The position numbers and the translations under genes were made by a program. Under the pieces are notes generated by a model. That model was not told where the DNA came from and did no database searches. It saw only the letters and a list, made by a program, of their open reading frames with translations. Shown here one piece after another: positions 21,795-29,665 of a stretch of 33,405 nucleotides of DNA. Source of the DNA: Bacteroidales bacterium. GTDB lineage: Bacteria > Bacteroidota > Bacteroidia > Bacteroidales > P3. The DNA lies in contig JAFWQP010000146.1 of assembly GCA_017509045.1 (NCBI GenBank), forward strand, positions 1-33,405. The letters run 5' to 3'. Each line of letters starts with the position of its first letter. The first letter of the stretch is position 1.

Positions 21795-23432
21795 ATGACA
21801 GAAACAGTTAAAACTCTCCGCGACAGCGCCGCCATGCGATGGATTGCGCTGTTGCTGCTGGCACTGGCTATGTTTTGCAGCTATGTGTTCATGGACATTC
21901 TTTCGCCAATCAAAGACCTGATGCAAGACACCCGTGGTTGGGATAGTGCCTCGTTCGGCCGTATGCAGGGTGCTGAGGTGTTCCTCAACGTCTATGTGTT
22001 TTTCCTTATCTTTGCGGGTATTATCCTCGACAAGATGGGTGTGCGTTTCACGGCGGTGCTTTCAGGCGCTGTGATGTTATTTGGCGGCATTATCAAGTTC
22101 TACGCTGTCAGCGATGCCTTTATGGGAACGGGCATTGAGGCTTGGTTTACCAACCACTTAAACTGGAATGGTGATTTGCCGGTCATCGGCGCTATTCTGC
22201 CGTTTGTGGCAGGTATGCCTGCGTCAGCTAAGTTGGCCGCGCTCGGTTTCATGTTCTTTGGATGTGGCTGCGAGATGGCTGGTATCACGGTGAGCCGCGG
22301 TATTGTGAAGTGGTTCAAGGGCCGCGAGACAGCTCTTGCTATGGGCTCTGAGATGGCTTTGGCACGTCTGGGTGTTGCCACCTGCATGATTTTTTCGCCC
22401 TACTTTGCCAAACTGGGTGGTGAGGTGCATGTTGACAATGCCGTGAAGTTCGGCGTGGTGCTGCTTTGCATCGCCCTTATTATGTTCATTACCTATTTCT
22501 TCATGGACAAGAAACTCGACAGCCAAACTGGCGAGGCTGAAGAGAAGGACGACCCGTTTAAGCTCAGCGATTTGGGCAAGATTTTCACCAGCCTTGGTTT
22601 CTGGCTCGTTGCCCTGCTGTGTGTGCTCTACTATAGTGCTATCTTCCCCTTCCAAAAGTATGCTGTGAACATGTTGCAGTGCAATCTGACACTCAATCCT
22701 GCTGACCCCTCCACTTATTGGGGAGGAAGCACAGAGGCATTCAGTGTCTCCGTCACTTGGGTTCAGTATATTATTATGCTGGTGGTAGCAATCTGCTCGT
22801 TTGCTAGCAACTTCTCCAAGAAGAAGGGTATGAAAGTCGGCCTTATGGCTTTGGCTGTTGTGGCATTGGTGGTTTATTGCTATATGGGCTACATGCGTGG
22901 CACGGCTGAGACCATTTTTGCCGTGTTCCCCCTGCTGGCTGTGGCCATTACTCCTATTTTGGGCAACTATGTCGACCATAAGGGTAAGGCTGCCTCGATG
23001 TTGATGCTTGGCTCCATTCTGTTGGTCATCTGCCACCTCACCTTCGCCTTTATCCTGCCTGCCTTCAAGGGTAATGCAGTGGGCGGCACAATCGTGGCAT
23101 ACGTCACCATCCTCGTGTTGGGAGCAAGCTTCTCACTGGTTCCCGCAGCCCTTTGGCCCTCTGTGCCTAAGCTGGTTGACGAAAAGATAATCGGTTCAGC
23201 TTATGCCGCTATCTTCTGGATTCAGAATATCGGCCTTGGCCTCTTCCCCGCCCTCATCGGTATTGTGCTTAACAAGACCAACGAGGCTGGTACCGCAGCA
23301 CACGAGCTTAACTACACATGGGCACTTGTCATGCTGGCGGCCCTCGGTATTGCAGCTCTGCTTATCTCTGTCTACCTCAGGGCAGTCGATAAGAAGAAAG
23401 GCTACGGTCTCGAAGAACCGAATATTAAATAA
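21795..23432 (+). CDS. MFS transporter
   Basis: This 545-residue membrane protein has about 12 helices and a polar central loop (about residues 235-265, KLDSQTGEAEEKDDPFKLSD). The start is ATG 21795; an upstream in-frame reading from 21705 would run through the promoter. The family-style segments are IILDKMGVRFTAVLSGAVML after the second helix and the late FSLVPAALWPSVPKLVDEK. It resembles Bacteroidales MFS proteins of the nitrate/oxalate-type branch. The substrate cannot be assigned. A hairpin made of heptad repeats separates it from the aldo-keto reductase. Confidence 0.85.
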   Translation: MTETVKTLRDSAAMRWIALLLLALAMFCSYVFMDILSPIKDLMQDTRGWDSASFGRMQGAEVFLNVYVFFLIFAGIILDKMGVRFTAVLSGAVMLFGGIIKFYAVSDAFMGTGIEAWFTNHLNWNGDLPVIGAILPFVAGMPASAKLAALGFMFFGCGCEMAGITVSRGIVKWFKGRETALAMGSEMALARLGVATCMIFSPYFAKLGGEVHVDNAVKFGVVLLCIALIMFITYFFMDKKLDSQTGEAEEKDDPFKLSDLGKIFTSLGFWLVALLCVLYYSAIFPFQKYAVNMLQCNLTLNPADPSTYWGGSTEAFSVSVTWVQYIIMLVVAICSFASNFSKKKGMKVGLMALAVVALVVYCYMGYMRGTAETIFAVFPLLAVAITPILGNYVDHKGKAASMLMLGSILLVICHLTFAFILPAFKGNAVGGTIVAYVTILVLGASFSLVPAALWPSVPKLVDEKIIGSAYAAIFWIQNIGLGLFPALIGIVLNKTNEAGTAAHELNYTWALVMLAALGIAALLISVYLRAVDKKKGYGLEEPNIK

Positions 23433-23444
23433 TAAACCATAAAG

Positions 23445-23521
23445 CAGAAACTAAAAACTAAAAGGTATTAGCCAGGGGCAAAGCCTTTTAGTTTTTAGTT
23501 CTTTTACCTTTTACTTTTTTG
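23445..23521. repeat. heptad repeats forming a hairpin between the MFS and AKR genes
   Basis: AACTAAAAACTAAAAGG (23449-23465) is perfectly complementary to CCTTTTAGTTTTTAGTT (23484-23500). Pyrimidine heptads continue to within a few bases of the AKR ATG. The construction matches the hairpin between rplY and era. Confidence 0.7.
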
Positions 23522-23524
23522 AAA

Positions 23525-24562
23525 ATGGATACAGTTACTTTAGGTCGCACAGGATTGGTGGTGCCGAAGAACGGTTTCGGCGCACTGCCCATACAGCGCA
23601 TCAGTCTTGCCGAGACTGTCCACCTGCTGCATAAGGCCTTGGACCACGGCATGTATTATTTCGACACCGCCCGATTCTATACCGACAGCGAGGAAAAGCT
23701 TGGCGCAGCCTTTGGCGACCGTCGCGACAAGGTGATAATTAGCACCAAGACCGGTGCCACTAAGGTGGAGGATTTTTGGAAACAGCTGGAAACCAGCCTG
23801 CGCCTAATGAAGACCGACTATGTAGACCTCTACCAGTTTCACAACCTGCCGTTCTGTCCCAAACCGGGCGACGGCACGGGGTTGTATGAGGCAATGCTAG
23901 AGGCTAAGGAGCAGGGCAAGATACGCCACATAGGCTTGACTAACCACCGCATGGCGGTGGCTCGCGAGGCTATCGAAAGCGGACTATATGAAACGCTGCA
24001 GTTCCCCTTCTCCTACCTTGCCAATGAGGAGGAACATGCTTTGGCTGAGAGCTGTCGTGACCACGATATGGGCTTTATCGCCATGAAAGGTCTGGCGGGT
24101 GGCCTCATCAACCATGCTGCCACAGCCTACGCCTATCTTGCACAGTTCCCTTATGTGGAGCCTATTTGGGGCATACAGCGCGAAAGCGAGTTGGACGAGT
24201 TTATCTCGTTCCAAGATAATCCGCCTGAGCTGACCGACGAGATGCGCGCCCGCATTGAGAAAGACCGCAAGGAACTATGTGGCGATTTCTGCCGTGGTTG
24301 CGGCTATTGCCAGCCCTGCACGGTGGGCATCGAGATTGAGAGCTGCAACAGGATGTACCTCTTCCTGCGTCGCGCACCCTACAACGTATATCTCACCGAC
24401 GAGTTTAACGAGAAGATGCAGAAGGTGAACGACTGTGTGGAGTGCGGCCTCTGCAAAGAACGCTGCCCCTACCACCTAGACATACCTACCCTGTTGAAGC
24501 GCAACCTTGAGGACTTCAACGAGCACTGGGCTCATCGGGATGAATTCAGAATTGAGAATTAA
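23525..24562 (+). CDS. aldo-keto reductase with C-terminal 4Fe-4S domain
   Basis: This 345-residue protein joins an aldo-keto reductase barrel to a ferredoxin-like end. The ATG at 23525 is chosen over the in-frame TTG two codons earlier. The AKR tetrad is recognisable: Asp and Tyr in YFDTARFYTDSEEKLG, Lys in IISTKTG and His in LYQFHN. The C-terminal domain has two cysteine clusters, CGDFCRGCGYCQPC and CVECGLCKERCPYH, that can bind 4Fe-4S clusters. Such proteins are common in anaerobes; the substrate is unknown. The last residues (FRIEN) and stop are encoded by a GAGAATT heptad-type repeat. Confidence 0.9.
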   Translation: MDTVTLGRTGLVVPKNGFGALPIQRISLAETVHLLHKALDHGMYYFDTARFYTDSEEKLGAAFGDRRDKVIISTKTGATKVEDFWKQLETSLRLMKTDYVDLYQFHNLPFCPKPGDGTGLYEAMLEAKEQGKIRHIGLTNHRMAVAREAIESGLYETLQFPFSYLANEEEHALAESCRDHDMGFIAMKGLAGGLINHAATAYAYLAQFPYVEPIWGIQRESELDEFISFQDNPPELTDEMRARIEKDRKELCGDFCRGCGYCQPCTVGIEIESCNRMYLFLRRAPYNVYLTDEFNEKMQKVNDCVECGLCKERCPYHLDIPTLLKRNLEDFNEHWAHRDEFRIEN

Positions 24563-24590
24563 TGATTGTTTGATTGCTTGATTGTTTGAG
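24554..24590. repeat. GAGAATT end repeat and 8-bp tandem repeat after the AKR gene
   Basis: GAATTGAGAATTAA supplies the last codons and stop. It is followed by GATTGTTT, GATTGCTT, GATTGTTT, an 8-bp period like that between the SDR genes. Confidence 0.6.
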
Positions 24591-24716
24591 TTTTCTCTCT
24601 CAAGTATTAATAAATTGCTCACTTTATCTTTTTTTTAGCGGTGTTCGCGGCCTTTGGCTCAAGAAATTGTTTAAGAATCCTTTTCAATTTTCAACTTTTA
24701 TTAAAATGTATACAAT

Positions 24717-24768
24717 GAAATCTCACAGGATAGACCACTTGCTATTTCTGTGAGATTTCAATTTTTTT
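24717..24768 (+). terminator. 12-bp hairpin with T-run just before a start codon
   Basis: GAAATCTCACAG (24717-24728) is perfectly complementary to CTGTGAGATTTC (24748-24759), followed by ATTTTTTT. It is a good terminator by shape, but the next gene starts only 12 bases later, so it could be an attenuator in its leader. No promoter is visible between hairpin and start. The preceding 24591-24716 holds nothing else that I recognise. Confidence 0.65.
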
Positions 24769-24771
24769 GTG

Positions 24772-25521
24772 ATGAGAACAACGTTGCTGTTATTTCCAAT
24801 TATGGTTCTTTTCCTTTCTTGCGAGAGGGAAAATGAAGGAATTGGCAACGTTGATGATACTACCAGTCATGGCGGCAGTAGCGAAATTATTTGCGATGGA
24901 CTGTTTTCGGTTTCGGAAATACTGAAAGTGCATTTCGCTCCTGCCAATTTGAAGTCAGGTGGACATGGTTTCGTAGCCCATCAGTATGACCGAGGTGGAC
25001 TATTTGGATGGGGAACGGGTAATAGGCCTACTATCACTACTATAGAATCTGAGGACTACAGTCTTTTCTATGACTGGGGAGGCTATAATACAGGTGGTTT
25101 GTGGCGCACATTGTCTTCGGAGGAATGGCAGTATATTTTGTCCCAACGGGAGAATGCCAGAATAAAGTGTGGGATGGGAACTGTATTGGGTGTGCCAGGT
25201 GTGGTGTTGTTGCCAGATAATTGGGCGCAGCCTAATGGTTGTACATTCAAATCAGGGTATGGATGGAGGAGAAACGTGTACGATTTGGACCAATGGAATA
25301 AGATGGAAAAGGCTGGTGCTGTTTTTCTACCGGTAGCTGGTTATAGATGGGGGATGGAAACATATTATGAGGGCGAAGGTGGGTACTATTGGACATCCAC
25401 TACCTCTTTCCCTACATCACCTGATGCAAATTATTTATGTTTTAGCGATTCCTATTTGGATCTGGGCGGTGGTCCTCGTGCGATGGGCTGTTCTGTACGT
25501 TTGGTTCAAGATAAAAGGTAA
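24772..25521 (+). CDS. FISUMP-like lipoprotein
   Basis: This 249-residue protein has a lipoprotein signal (FLSC as lipobox) and is probably surface- or periplasm-anchored. The body matches the Bacteroidota 'Fibrobacter succinogenes major paralogous domain' style: FSVSEILKVHFAPANL, then GLFGWGTGN, GLWRTLSSEEWQYIL, VVLLPDNWAQP, KAGAVFLPVAGYR, YYWTSTT and CSVRLVQ at the end. Function unknown; such proteins are often outer-surface decorations. The gene starts directly after a strong hairpin and ends next to the convergent trmO stop. Confidence 0.75.
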   Translation: MRTTLLLFPIMVLFLSCERENEGIGNVDDTTSHGGSSEIICDGLFSVSEILKVHFAPANLKSGGHGFVAHQYDRGGLFGWGTGNRPTITTIESEDYSLFYDWGGYNTGGLWRTLSSEEWQYILSQRENARIKCGMGTVLGVPGVVLLPDNWAQPNGCTFKSGYGWRRNVYDLDQWNKMEKAGAVFLPVAGYRWGMETYYEGEGGYYWTSTTSFPTSPDANYLCFSDSYLDLGGGPRAMGCSVRLVQDKR

Positions 25522-26190
25522 CTATACATGTAGTATTTCTACAACTATGATCTGCGTGTCGTTAGCGCGGAAACGTACTTCATATTTATTGAATGCCATG
25601 CCGTAGATGCGGTCAGGGTCATGTTGGTATTGCGGTCGAGGGTCGTGGGCAAGCACGTCCAATAAGGGCTGTTGCACTTCGGCTGGTAATTGATGAAGTA
25701 ACTCAGAGGGACACATTACTTTCATTAAACGTTCGGCAGGTTGTGTGGCGAAGCCGCTGCGCGCATCGGGGTGACTGTCCGCGTAGGGGAGGTAGGGCTT
25801 GATGTCGTAAATGGGGGTGCCGTCCATCAGGTCTGCACCTCTGACGTATAGCACCGGCCCTATTTGCGTATCTTGCTCCACGCGGAGCAACCTTACTGAC
25901 GATAGCCCGATGGGATTGGGTCGGAATGGACTTCGGGTGGCAAAGACGCCCATGCGCTCATTCCCGCCTAATCGGGGAGGACGCACGGTAGGTGACCAAT
26001 CATTGCGCACAGCCTCACTGAACTGCCAGATTAACCAAATATAGTCGAAACCATCCAATCCTCGCACGGCTTCTGCAACACGGTACTCGGGCTCAAATAC
26101 AATGCGCCCCGGAGTGTCGACGATTCCAGCCTGTCGTGGTATACCGAACTTGGTGGGAAAACAGGTTTCGATGTGTGCAATGGGGTGCAT
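25522..26190 (-). CDS. trmO: tRNA t6A37 N6-methyltransferase TrmO
   Basis: This 222-residue enzyme (TrmO/TsaA/YaeB family) methylates N6-threonylcarbamoyladenosine at position 37 of tRNA-Thr with SAM. Family segments are clear: HIETCFPTKFGIPRQAG near the start, LDGFDYIWLIWQF, FATRSPFRPNPIGLSSV, MDGTPIYDIKPYLPYADSHP and DPRPQYQHDPDRIYGM. The length is typical. It ends one base after the convergent lipoprotein gene. Upstream is a 95-bp spacer with a 9-bp repetitive AACCTTT motif. Confidence 0.92.
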   Translation of the reverse strand: MHPIAHIETCFPTKFGIPRQAGIVDTPGRIVFEPEYRVAEAVRGLDGFDYIWLIWQFSEAVRNDWSPTVRPPRLGGNERMGVFATRSPFRPNPIGLSSVRLLRVEQDTQIGPVLYVRGADLMDGTPIYDIKPYLPYADSHPDARSGFATQPAERLMKVMCPSELLHQLPAEVQQPLLDVLAHDPRPQYQHDPDRIYGMAFNKYEVRFRANDTQIIVVEILHV

Positions 26191-26233
26191 GTGTTATGTC
26201 AGAATAGAAAATTTAAATTTGAGAATTGTTGCG

Positions 26234-26268
26234 AACCTTTTAACCTTTAAAACTTTATAACCTTTTTC
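26234..26268. repeat. degenerate 9-bp repeat between trmO and PAP2
   Basis: AACCTTTTA, ACCTTTAAA, ACTTTATAA and CCTTTTTC follow an approximate 9-bp period. This is weaker than the other tandem repeats. Confidence 0.45.
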
Positions 26269-26285
26269 AATTTATAGAGGTCAAG

Positions 26286-26957
26286 TTAGAAGGTGAGGTA
26301 TGGCGCCAGCCAATACATCAGGCCGACGCTAAGGATGCCCACTCCTGCACCAGCAAGCACGTCGCTAGCCCAATGACGGTTATTGTACATACGCAGCAAT
26401 CCCACGCTCGTTGCCACAGTGTAGCCCGCAATGGCTACGATGGGATACTCACTGCCATACTCGCGGCGTAGCATCTCGGCACCCACAAATGCCGTGACGG
26501 TGTGTCCCGAAGGAAAACTGTTATATACATTACCGTATGGGCGTGGCACGTCGAGGGAATGCTTCAGCCCAGTGCTGATGGTGAATGCAAGCAGGGCGGA
26601 GCCCGCCTCAAGATAGGCGAGGTCGCGCCAATTGTGTCGGCTTTTCAATCCGCAGGCTTTTAGCAGTAAAACGGAGGCATCAGGAACGTATTGGATGACG
26701 TTTTCTATCTCGAAGCGTGCATGCCCGTCGCGCTGCAACCAAGTGTGGATTGGGGCATCAAAAGAGGTATGGAGAGGGGAGAATGAGATGGCTGTGCCCG
26801 TGGCGATAAGTATCGATGGCGCAATTGACTGCTGCCAAGTGAAAACATAGTCGTTGTGGGATTTCGTAGTGTCGGTATATTGGGCATGAGCCGTAGACGT
26901 GAGAATCGTACCAACAAGTGTCAACCAAAAACATAGATGTATGGCACTCTGTCTCAT
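26286..26957 (-). CDS. PAP2-family phosphatase
   Basis: This 223-residue protein begins at the ATG at 26957, which overlaps the comB stop as ATGA and gives a clean signal peptide (cleaved after AHA, before QYT). The acid-phosphatase signature is complete: KHSLDVPRP (KxxxxxxRP), PSGHT and GLLRMYNNRHWASDVLAG (R-x5-H-x3-D). It probably dephosphorylates lipid pyrophosphates or phospholipid head groups at the periplasmic side. Weakly hydrophobic helices follow the PAP2 layout. It is the last gene of the DUF4810-DUF799-comB-PAP2 run. Confidence 0.9.
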   Translation of the reverse strand: MRQSAIHLCFWLTLVGTILTSTAHAQYTDTTKSHNDYVFTWQQSIAPSILIATGTAISFSPLHTSFDAPIHTWLQRDGHARFEIENVIQYVPDASVLLLKACGLKSRHNWRDLAYLEAGSALLAFTISTGLKHSLDVPRPYGNVYNSFPSGHTVTAFVGAEMLRREYGSEYPIVAIAGYTVATSVGLLRMYNNRHWASDVLAGAGVGILSVGLMYWLAPYLTF

Positions 26958-27673
26958 ATGGTCAGCCTCCCTTCTTTTAGTACGGGAACTATCGGGCAAG
27001 TGTCGTTGCGAAAGGCAAACTCTATGTCCCTCTCAGCGCCAAAACCGATAAGTCGCTGCACATGGCTGGCATGGCGTAGGGAGTAGCCATAGGGGTCGCC
27101 CTTACAGATCAGCCATAAGTCTTTTGCCATGTGTACGGCGTCGTGGGTAGTTGTGTACATTTCATCAGTCATAAGCCGTTGGCATAGGGCTCCGGCAAAC
27201 AAGGTGTCCTCAATGCTGAAGTCGTTTTTCCAACCGCTGCACAGTATCACCAAGTCTTGCGGGTCGTCGAGTAGGCGTTGGGTGAGTGCCGTGATATTGG
27301 CGAAGGCTCCTACCAGTGTGCGGTCGGCATCGCTCCCTCGCAGAATACACACGGTTCCATTAGTGGTGCTGTATGCCATGCGTTGCCCTCGTAAGTTCAT
27401 AGTGAGGTATTCGGTAGGAGAGTTGCCGCATTCGGCACCATCCACCTTTTTGCCTCCGCGTTCCGCAGCGCGTAGGTATCCTAGTTTGCGATACTTGTCA
27501 AGTGCATCTAGACTATCAAGCGGCACTATCTCATCCACTCCAGCTTGAAATGCCGCGCATACGGCAGTGGTGGCGCGCAATATGTCCACCGCCACTGTGG
27601 TGTGATGTTCCCGTATGCTACGATACTCATATAGCGCTGGTGTCAGTGATATTTCAATTCTGGGAGGATTCAT
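26954..27673 (-). CDS. 2-phosphosulfolactate phosphatase-like (ComB family)
   Basis: This 239-residue enzyme belongs to the ComB family, whose founding member hydrolyses 2-phosphosulfolactate in coenzyme M synthesis. Bacteria with ComB proteins but without coenzyme M probably use another phosphate ester. Characteristic segments are AVDILRATTAVCAAF, AERGGKKVDGAECGNSP, MAYSTTNGT and VILCSGWKNDFSIEDTL. The ATG at 27673 is preferred over the in-frame TTG two codons earlier. It overlaps the end of the DUF799 gene by 20 bp and the PAP2 start by four, so it is translationally coupled on both sides. Confidence 0.85.
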   Translation of the reverse strand: MNPPRIEISLTPALYEYRSIREHHTTVAVDILRATTAVCAAFQAGVDEIVPLDSLDALDKYRKLGYLRAAERGGKKVDGAECGNSPTEYLTMNLRGQRMAYSTTNGTVCILRGSDADRTLVGAFANITALTQRLLDDPQDLVILCSGWKNDFSIEDTLFAGALCQRLMTDEMYTTTHDAVHMAKDLWLICKGDPYGYSLRHASHVQRLIGFGAERDIEFAFRNDTCPIVPVLKEGRLTI

Positions 27674-28454
27674 TTCCAAAAGCTTCTTCGGAGTATTGAG
27701 AACGTTCTATGCTGCCATCGGGGAGGATGGTGAAACTATAATACTGCGGGTTTGCAGGCGCATATTGGTCGTGTTGGAAATACCAGCGGCTGGCACTGGT
27801 GGGCAGTCCGCGTAGCACAAAGTCGCTCATCGCCTCCAACAGTATGCAACGATGGGCTAGGCGGCTATTGAAGCCTGTGCGGTTGATAAATTCGTTGTCG
27901 GTGCTTAGTTCCGTAGGGGTGCCTTTGGCATCCAACGGCTGTAACTTGCTGCCGCGAACCATGGTGTGCATTAGCTCCATGCCCGTTTTGGTGGAACGTA
28001 GTGTATACTCGGCATACACCACCACCTCGTTCACCTCAGGTTCCTGCCATTTGTGTATGGCTATCAGCAGCACCGCGTCGATGCCAAACTGTGAAGCAAG
28101 TCCTTTTAGGTCGCTGTTAGACAGTTGGGCGTAGTCCATCTTCACGGTGTCCATGATGACATCGGCGGCAAGAGGTGCCAAGGGATAGTAGCCTTGGTCT
28201 ACCAGCGGTTGGGCAACTGTTTGGCGTACAAACTGCGCGGCAATGCTCATTTCGTCGTTCAGCACTTGGTCTTGGGTCGTCTTGGGCAGTAGGCGTCGTG
28301 CGTTGTCCTGTGTGGGAGCTGTGAGGATGACAAAAGGCTGTTCCTTGTACACGCCTTCGTATGTGGCAATGCGTTTCTCGCTCTTGCACGAGCCTAGTAG
28401 CAGTAGGCATGTGGCAAGGAGAATGAGTGTATATAGTGTGCTAGTCGGTTTCAT
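27654..28454 (-). CDS. DUF799 (GNA1162-like) lipoprotein
   Basis: This 266-residue protein has a lipoprotein signal ending LLLGSC. The body resembles DUF799, known in Neisseria as GNA1162: ILTAPTQDNARRLLPK, then QPLVDQGYYPLAPLAADVI, FGIDAVLLIAIHKW and VVYAEYTLRSTKTGMELM. DUF799 and DUF4810 lipoproteins normally accompany a CsgG/HfaB-type outer-membrane secretion pore. Here DUF4810 is 34 bp upstream on the same strand, but no CsgG-like gene is in the window. The gene overlaps comB, forming a tight operon. Confidence 0.8.
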   Translation of the reverse strand: MKPTSTLYTLILLATCLLLLGSCKSEKRIATYEGVYKEQPFVILTAPTQDNARRLLPKTTQDQVLNDEMSIAAQFVRQTVAQPLVDQGYYPLAPLAADVIMDTVKMDYAQLSNSDLKGLASQFGIDAVLLIAIHKWQEPEVNEVVVYAEYTLRSTKTGMELMHTMVRGSKLQPLDAKGTPTELSTDNEFINRTGFNSRLAHRCILLEAMSDFVLRGLPTSASRWYFQHDQYAPANPQYYSFTILPDGSIERSQYSEEAFGNESSQN

Positions 28455-28488
28455 GGTGTTTGTTTTGTGATTATTAGGAATTGAATGA

Positions 28489-29190
28489 TTATTCTGTTCC
28501 CTTGCTCTTCGATTCTTTTTTCTTTGCTTTCTCTGCTTCGCGAGCTTCTTGTTGCTTTGTCTTGAGGGCCGCTTTCTTAGCAGATTCCTTTTCTTTCTGT
28601 GCTTTTTCTTTAGCTTTGGCTTTCTCCTTGCGCTCTTTCTCTTTTGCCTTAGCTTGTTCGCGACGGGCTTTCTTGGTCTCTAGGGCTTTCTGTTCCTTTT
28701 CTTCCTTCAGTTGCTGCTTGAGCTGCCGTTGGTATTCGGGGTCGCTCTCTATCTGCCGTTTGATTGATTCCTCTTCAGGTGTCAGGGTGATGCGGATGGT
28801 GTCGAGCGTCTTGAGGTCGATGTGCGAGGTGTCGAGATGCTTGTCTGCCGACATTTGTGGAGTGAAGGTGGAGATAAGATAGTCGACGTATGCGATACTA
28901 TTGGGGAAGAATGTCTTCTCGTTGTTGAACATGATGTATGCCTGTTCGAAGCATCCCAATCGTGCCAGTGCCACGCCGTAATCGGCATATAGTCCTGGGT
29001 GCATGGTATGCTGGTCGAGGTTCTGGTTGATGGCTTCGGCATATGCCTTGGCTGTTTCCAGCAGTCTCGCTTCGGTTGGCTTGAACTGGTATTGTGCAAG
29101 GGGCGCTGGGTTCACTACCAGTCTACCCTCGTTGTAGCACGCTGTTAGCAGACAGCATGTCATCAACATTGTTAAGATTACTTTTCTCAT
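28489..29190 (-). CDS. DUF4810 lipoprotein with Lys/Glu-rich tail
   Basis: The ATG at 29190 gives 233 residues with a lipoprotein signal (LLTAC). A longer in-frame reading to 29634 runs through the RNase P RNA gene and is not real. Residues about 25-125 match DUF4810: VNPAPLAQYQFKPTEARLLE, then HPGLYADYGVALARLGCFEQAY and FFPNSIAYVDYLI. Residues about 150-233 are almost entirely Lys, Glu, Ala and Arg, predicted as a long helix or coiled coil reaching from the membrane. It is the first protein gene after rnpB and probably co-transcribed with DUF799. Confidence 0.8.
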   Translation of the reverse strand: MRKVILTMLMTCCLLTACYNEGRLVVNPAPLAQYQFKPTEARLLETAKAYAEAINQNLDQHTMHPGLYADYGVALARLGCFEQAYIMFNNEKTFFPNSIAYVDYLISTFTPQMSADKHLDTSHIDLKTLDTIRITLTPEEESIKRQIESDPEYQRQLKQQLKEEKEQKALETKKARREQAKAKEKERKEKAKAKEKAQKEKESAKKAALKTKQQEAREAEKAKKKESKSKGTE

Positions 29191-29223
29191 CGTGTCACAA
29201 TTGTCAGTATTGTCATTAAAAAA

Positions 29224-29626
29224 GAAACGGCAACCCCGTAAGCCGGGTTCTGTCCTGTCGCATGCGACAGCCTCTATCATCAATCTACTGCCGACGTCGC
29301 CGCCGGCCTCTATCAACCTACCCCCCGACAATAGCAGATGGTTGCATCTACCGTTGGGCGAGCCAGCCCTTGACTGCCGGTGTATTTGGTCTTTCAACCC
29401 ATAAGGTTTGCCATCGGGCGGCATTGCTGCCGCCTGTCGTGAGCTCTTACCTCGCGCTTGCACCCTTGCCCGTAGGCGGTTTGTCTTTCTGTGGCACTTG
29501 CTGTCGGCAGGACGCTTGCCTTCCTGCCGCCTTCCCGTTAGGAAGTATGGTGGCTCGTGTTGCCCGGACTTTCCTCCTGCAGCACCCTCTCGGTTGCTGC
29601 CGGCGATAGAGACGGTTGCCGTTTCG
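29224..29626 (-). ncRNA. rnpB: RNase P RNA (type A)
   Basis: Read on the minus strand, about 403 nt show the conserved RNase P core: GGAGGAAAGTCCGGGC near the 5' end, ACAGAAA in the middle, GGTAAGAGCTCACG, and AGAACCCGGCTTACGG near the 3' end. The 5' and 3' ends (GAAACGGCAACC and GGTTGCCGTTTC) pair as P1. This RNA is the catalytic subunit that cuts tRNA 5' leaders. Downstream, P1 runs into TTTCTTTTTT, a likely terminator. End coordinates are approximate to a few bases. Confidence 0.93.
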
Positions 29627-29657
29627 TTTGTCAAAGTACTATCATGTTTTCAATTTG

Positions 29658-29665
29658 CAAAAGTA
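29658..29665 (-). promoter_or_regulatory. -7 promoter element for rnpB
   Basis: CAAAAGTA on plus is TACTTTTG on minus, about 32 bases before the RNase P RNA 5' end. A degenerate -33 (complement of CGAAA, about 29684) is at roughly the right distance. Confidence 0.6.

Noticed and set aside
28489-29634. Long protein reading through RNase P RNA
   Set aside because: The N-terminal part is a translation of rnpB; the lipoprotein signal begins at the ATG at 29190.
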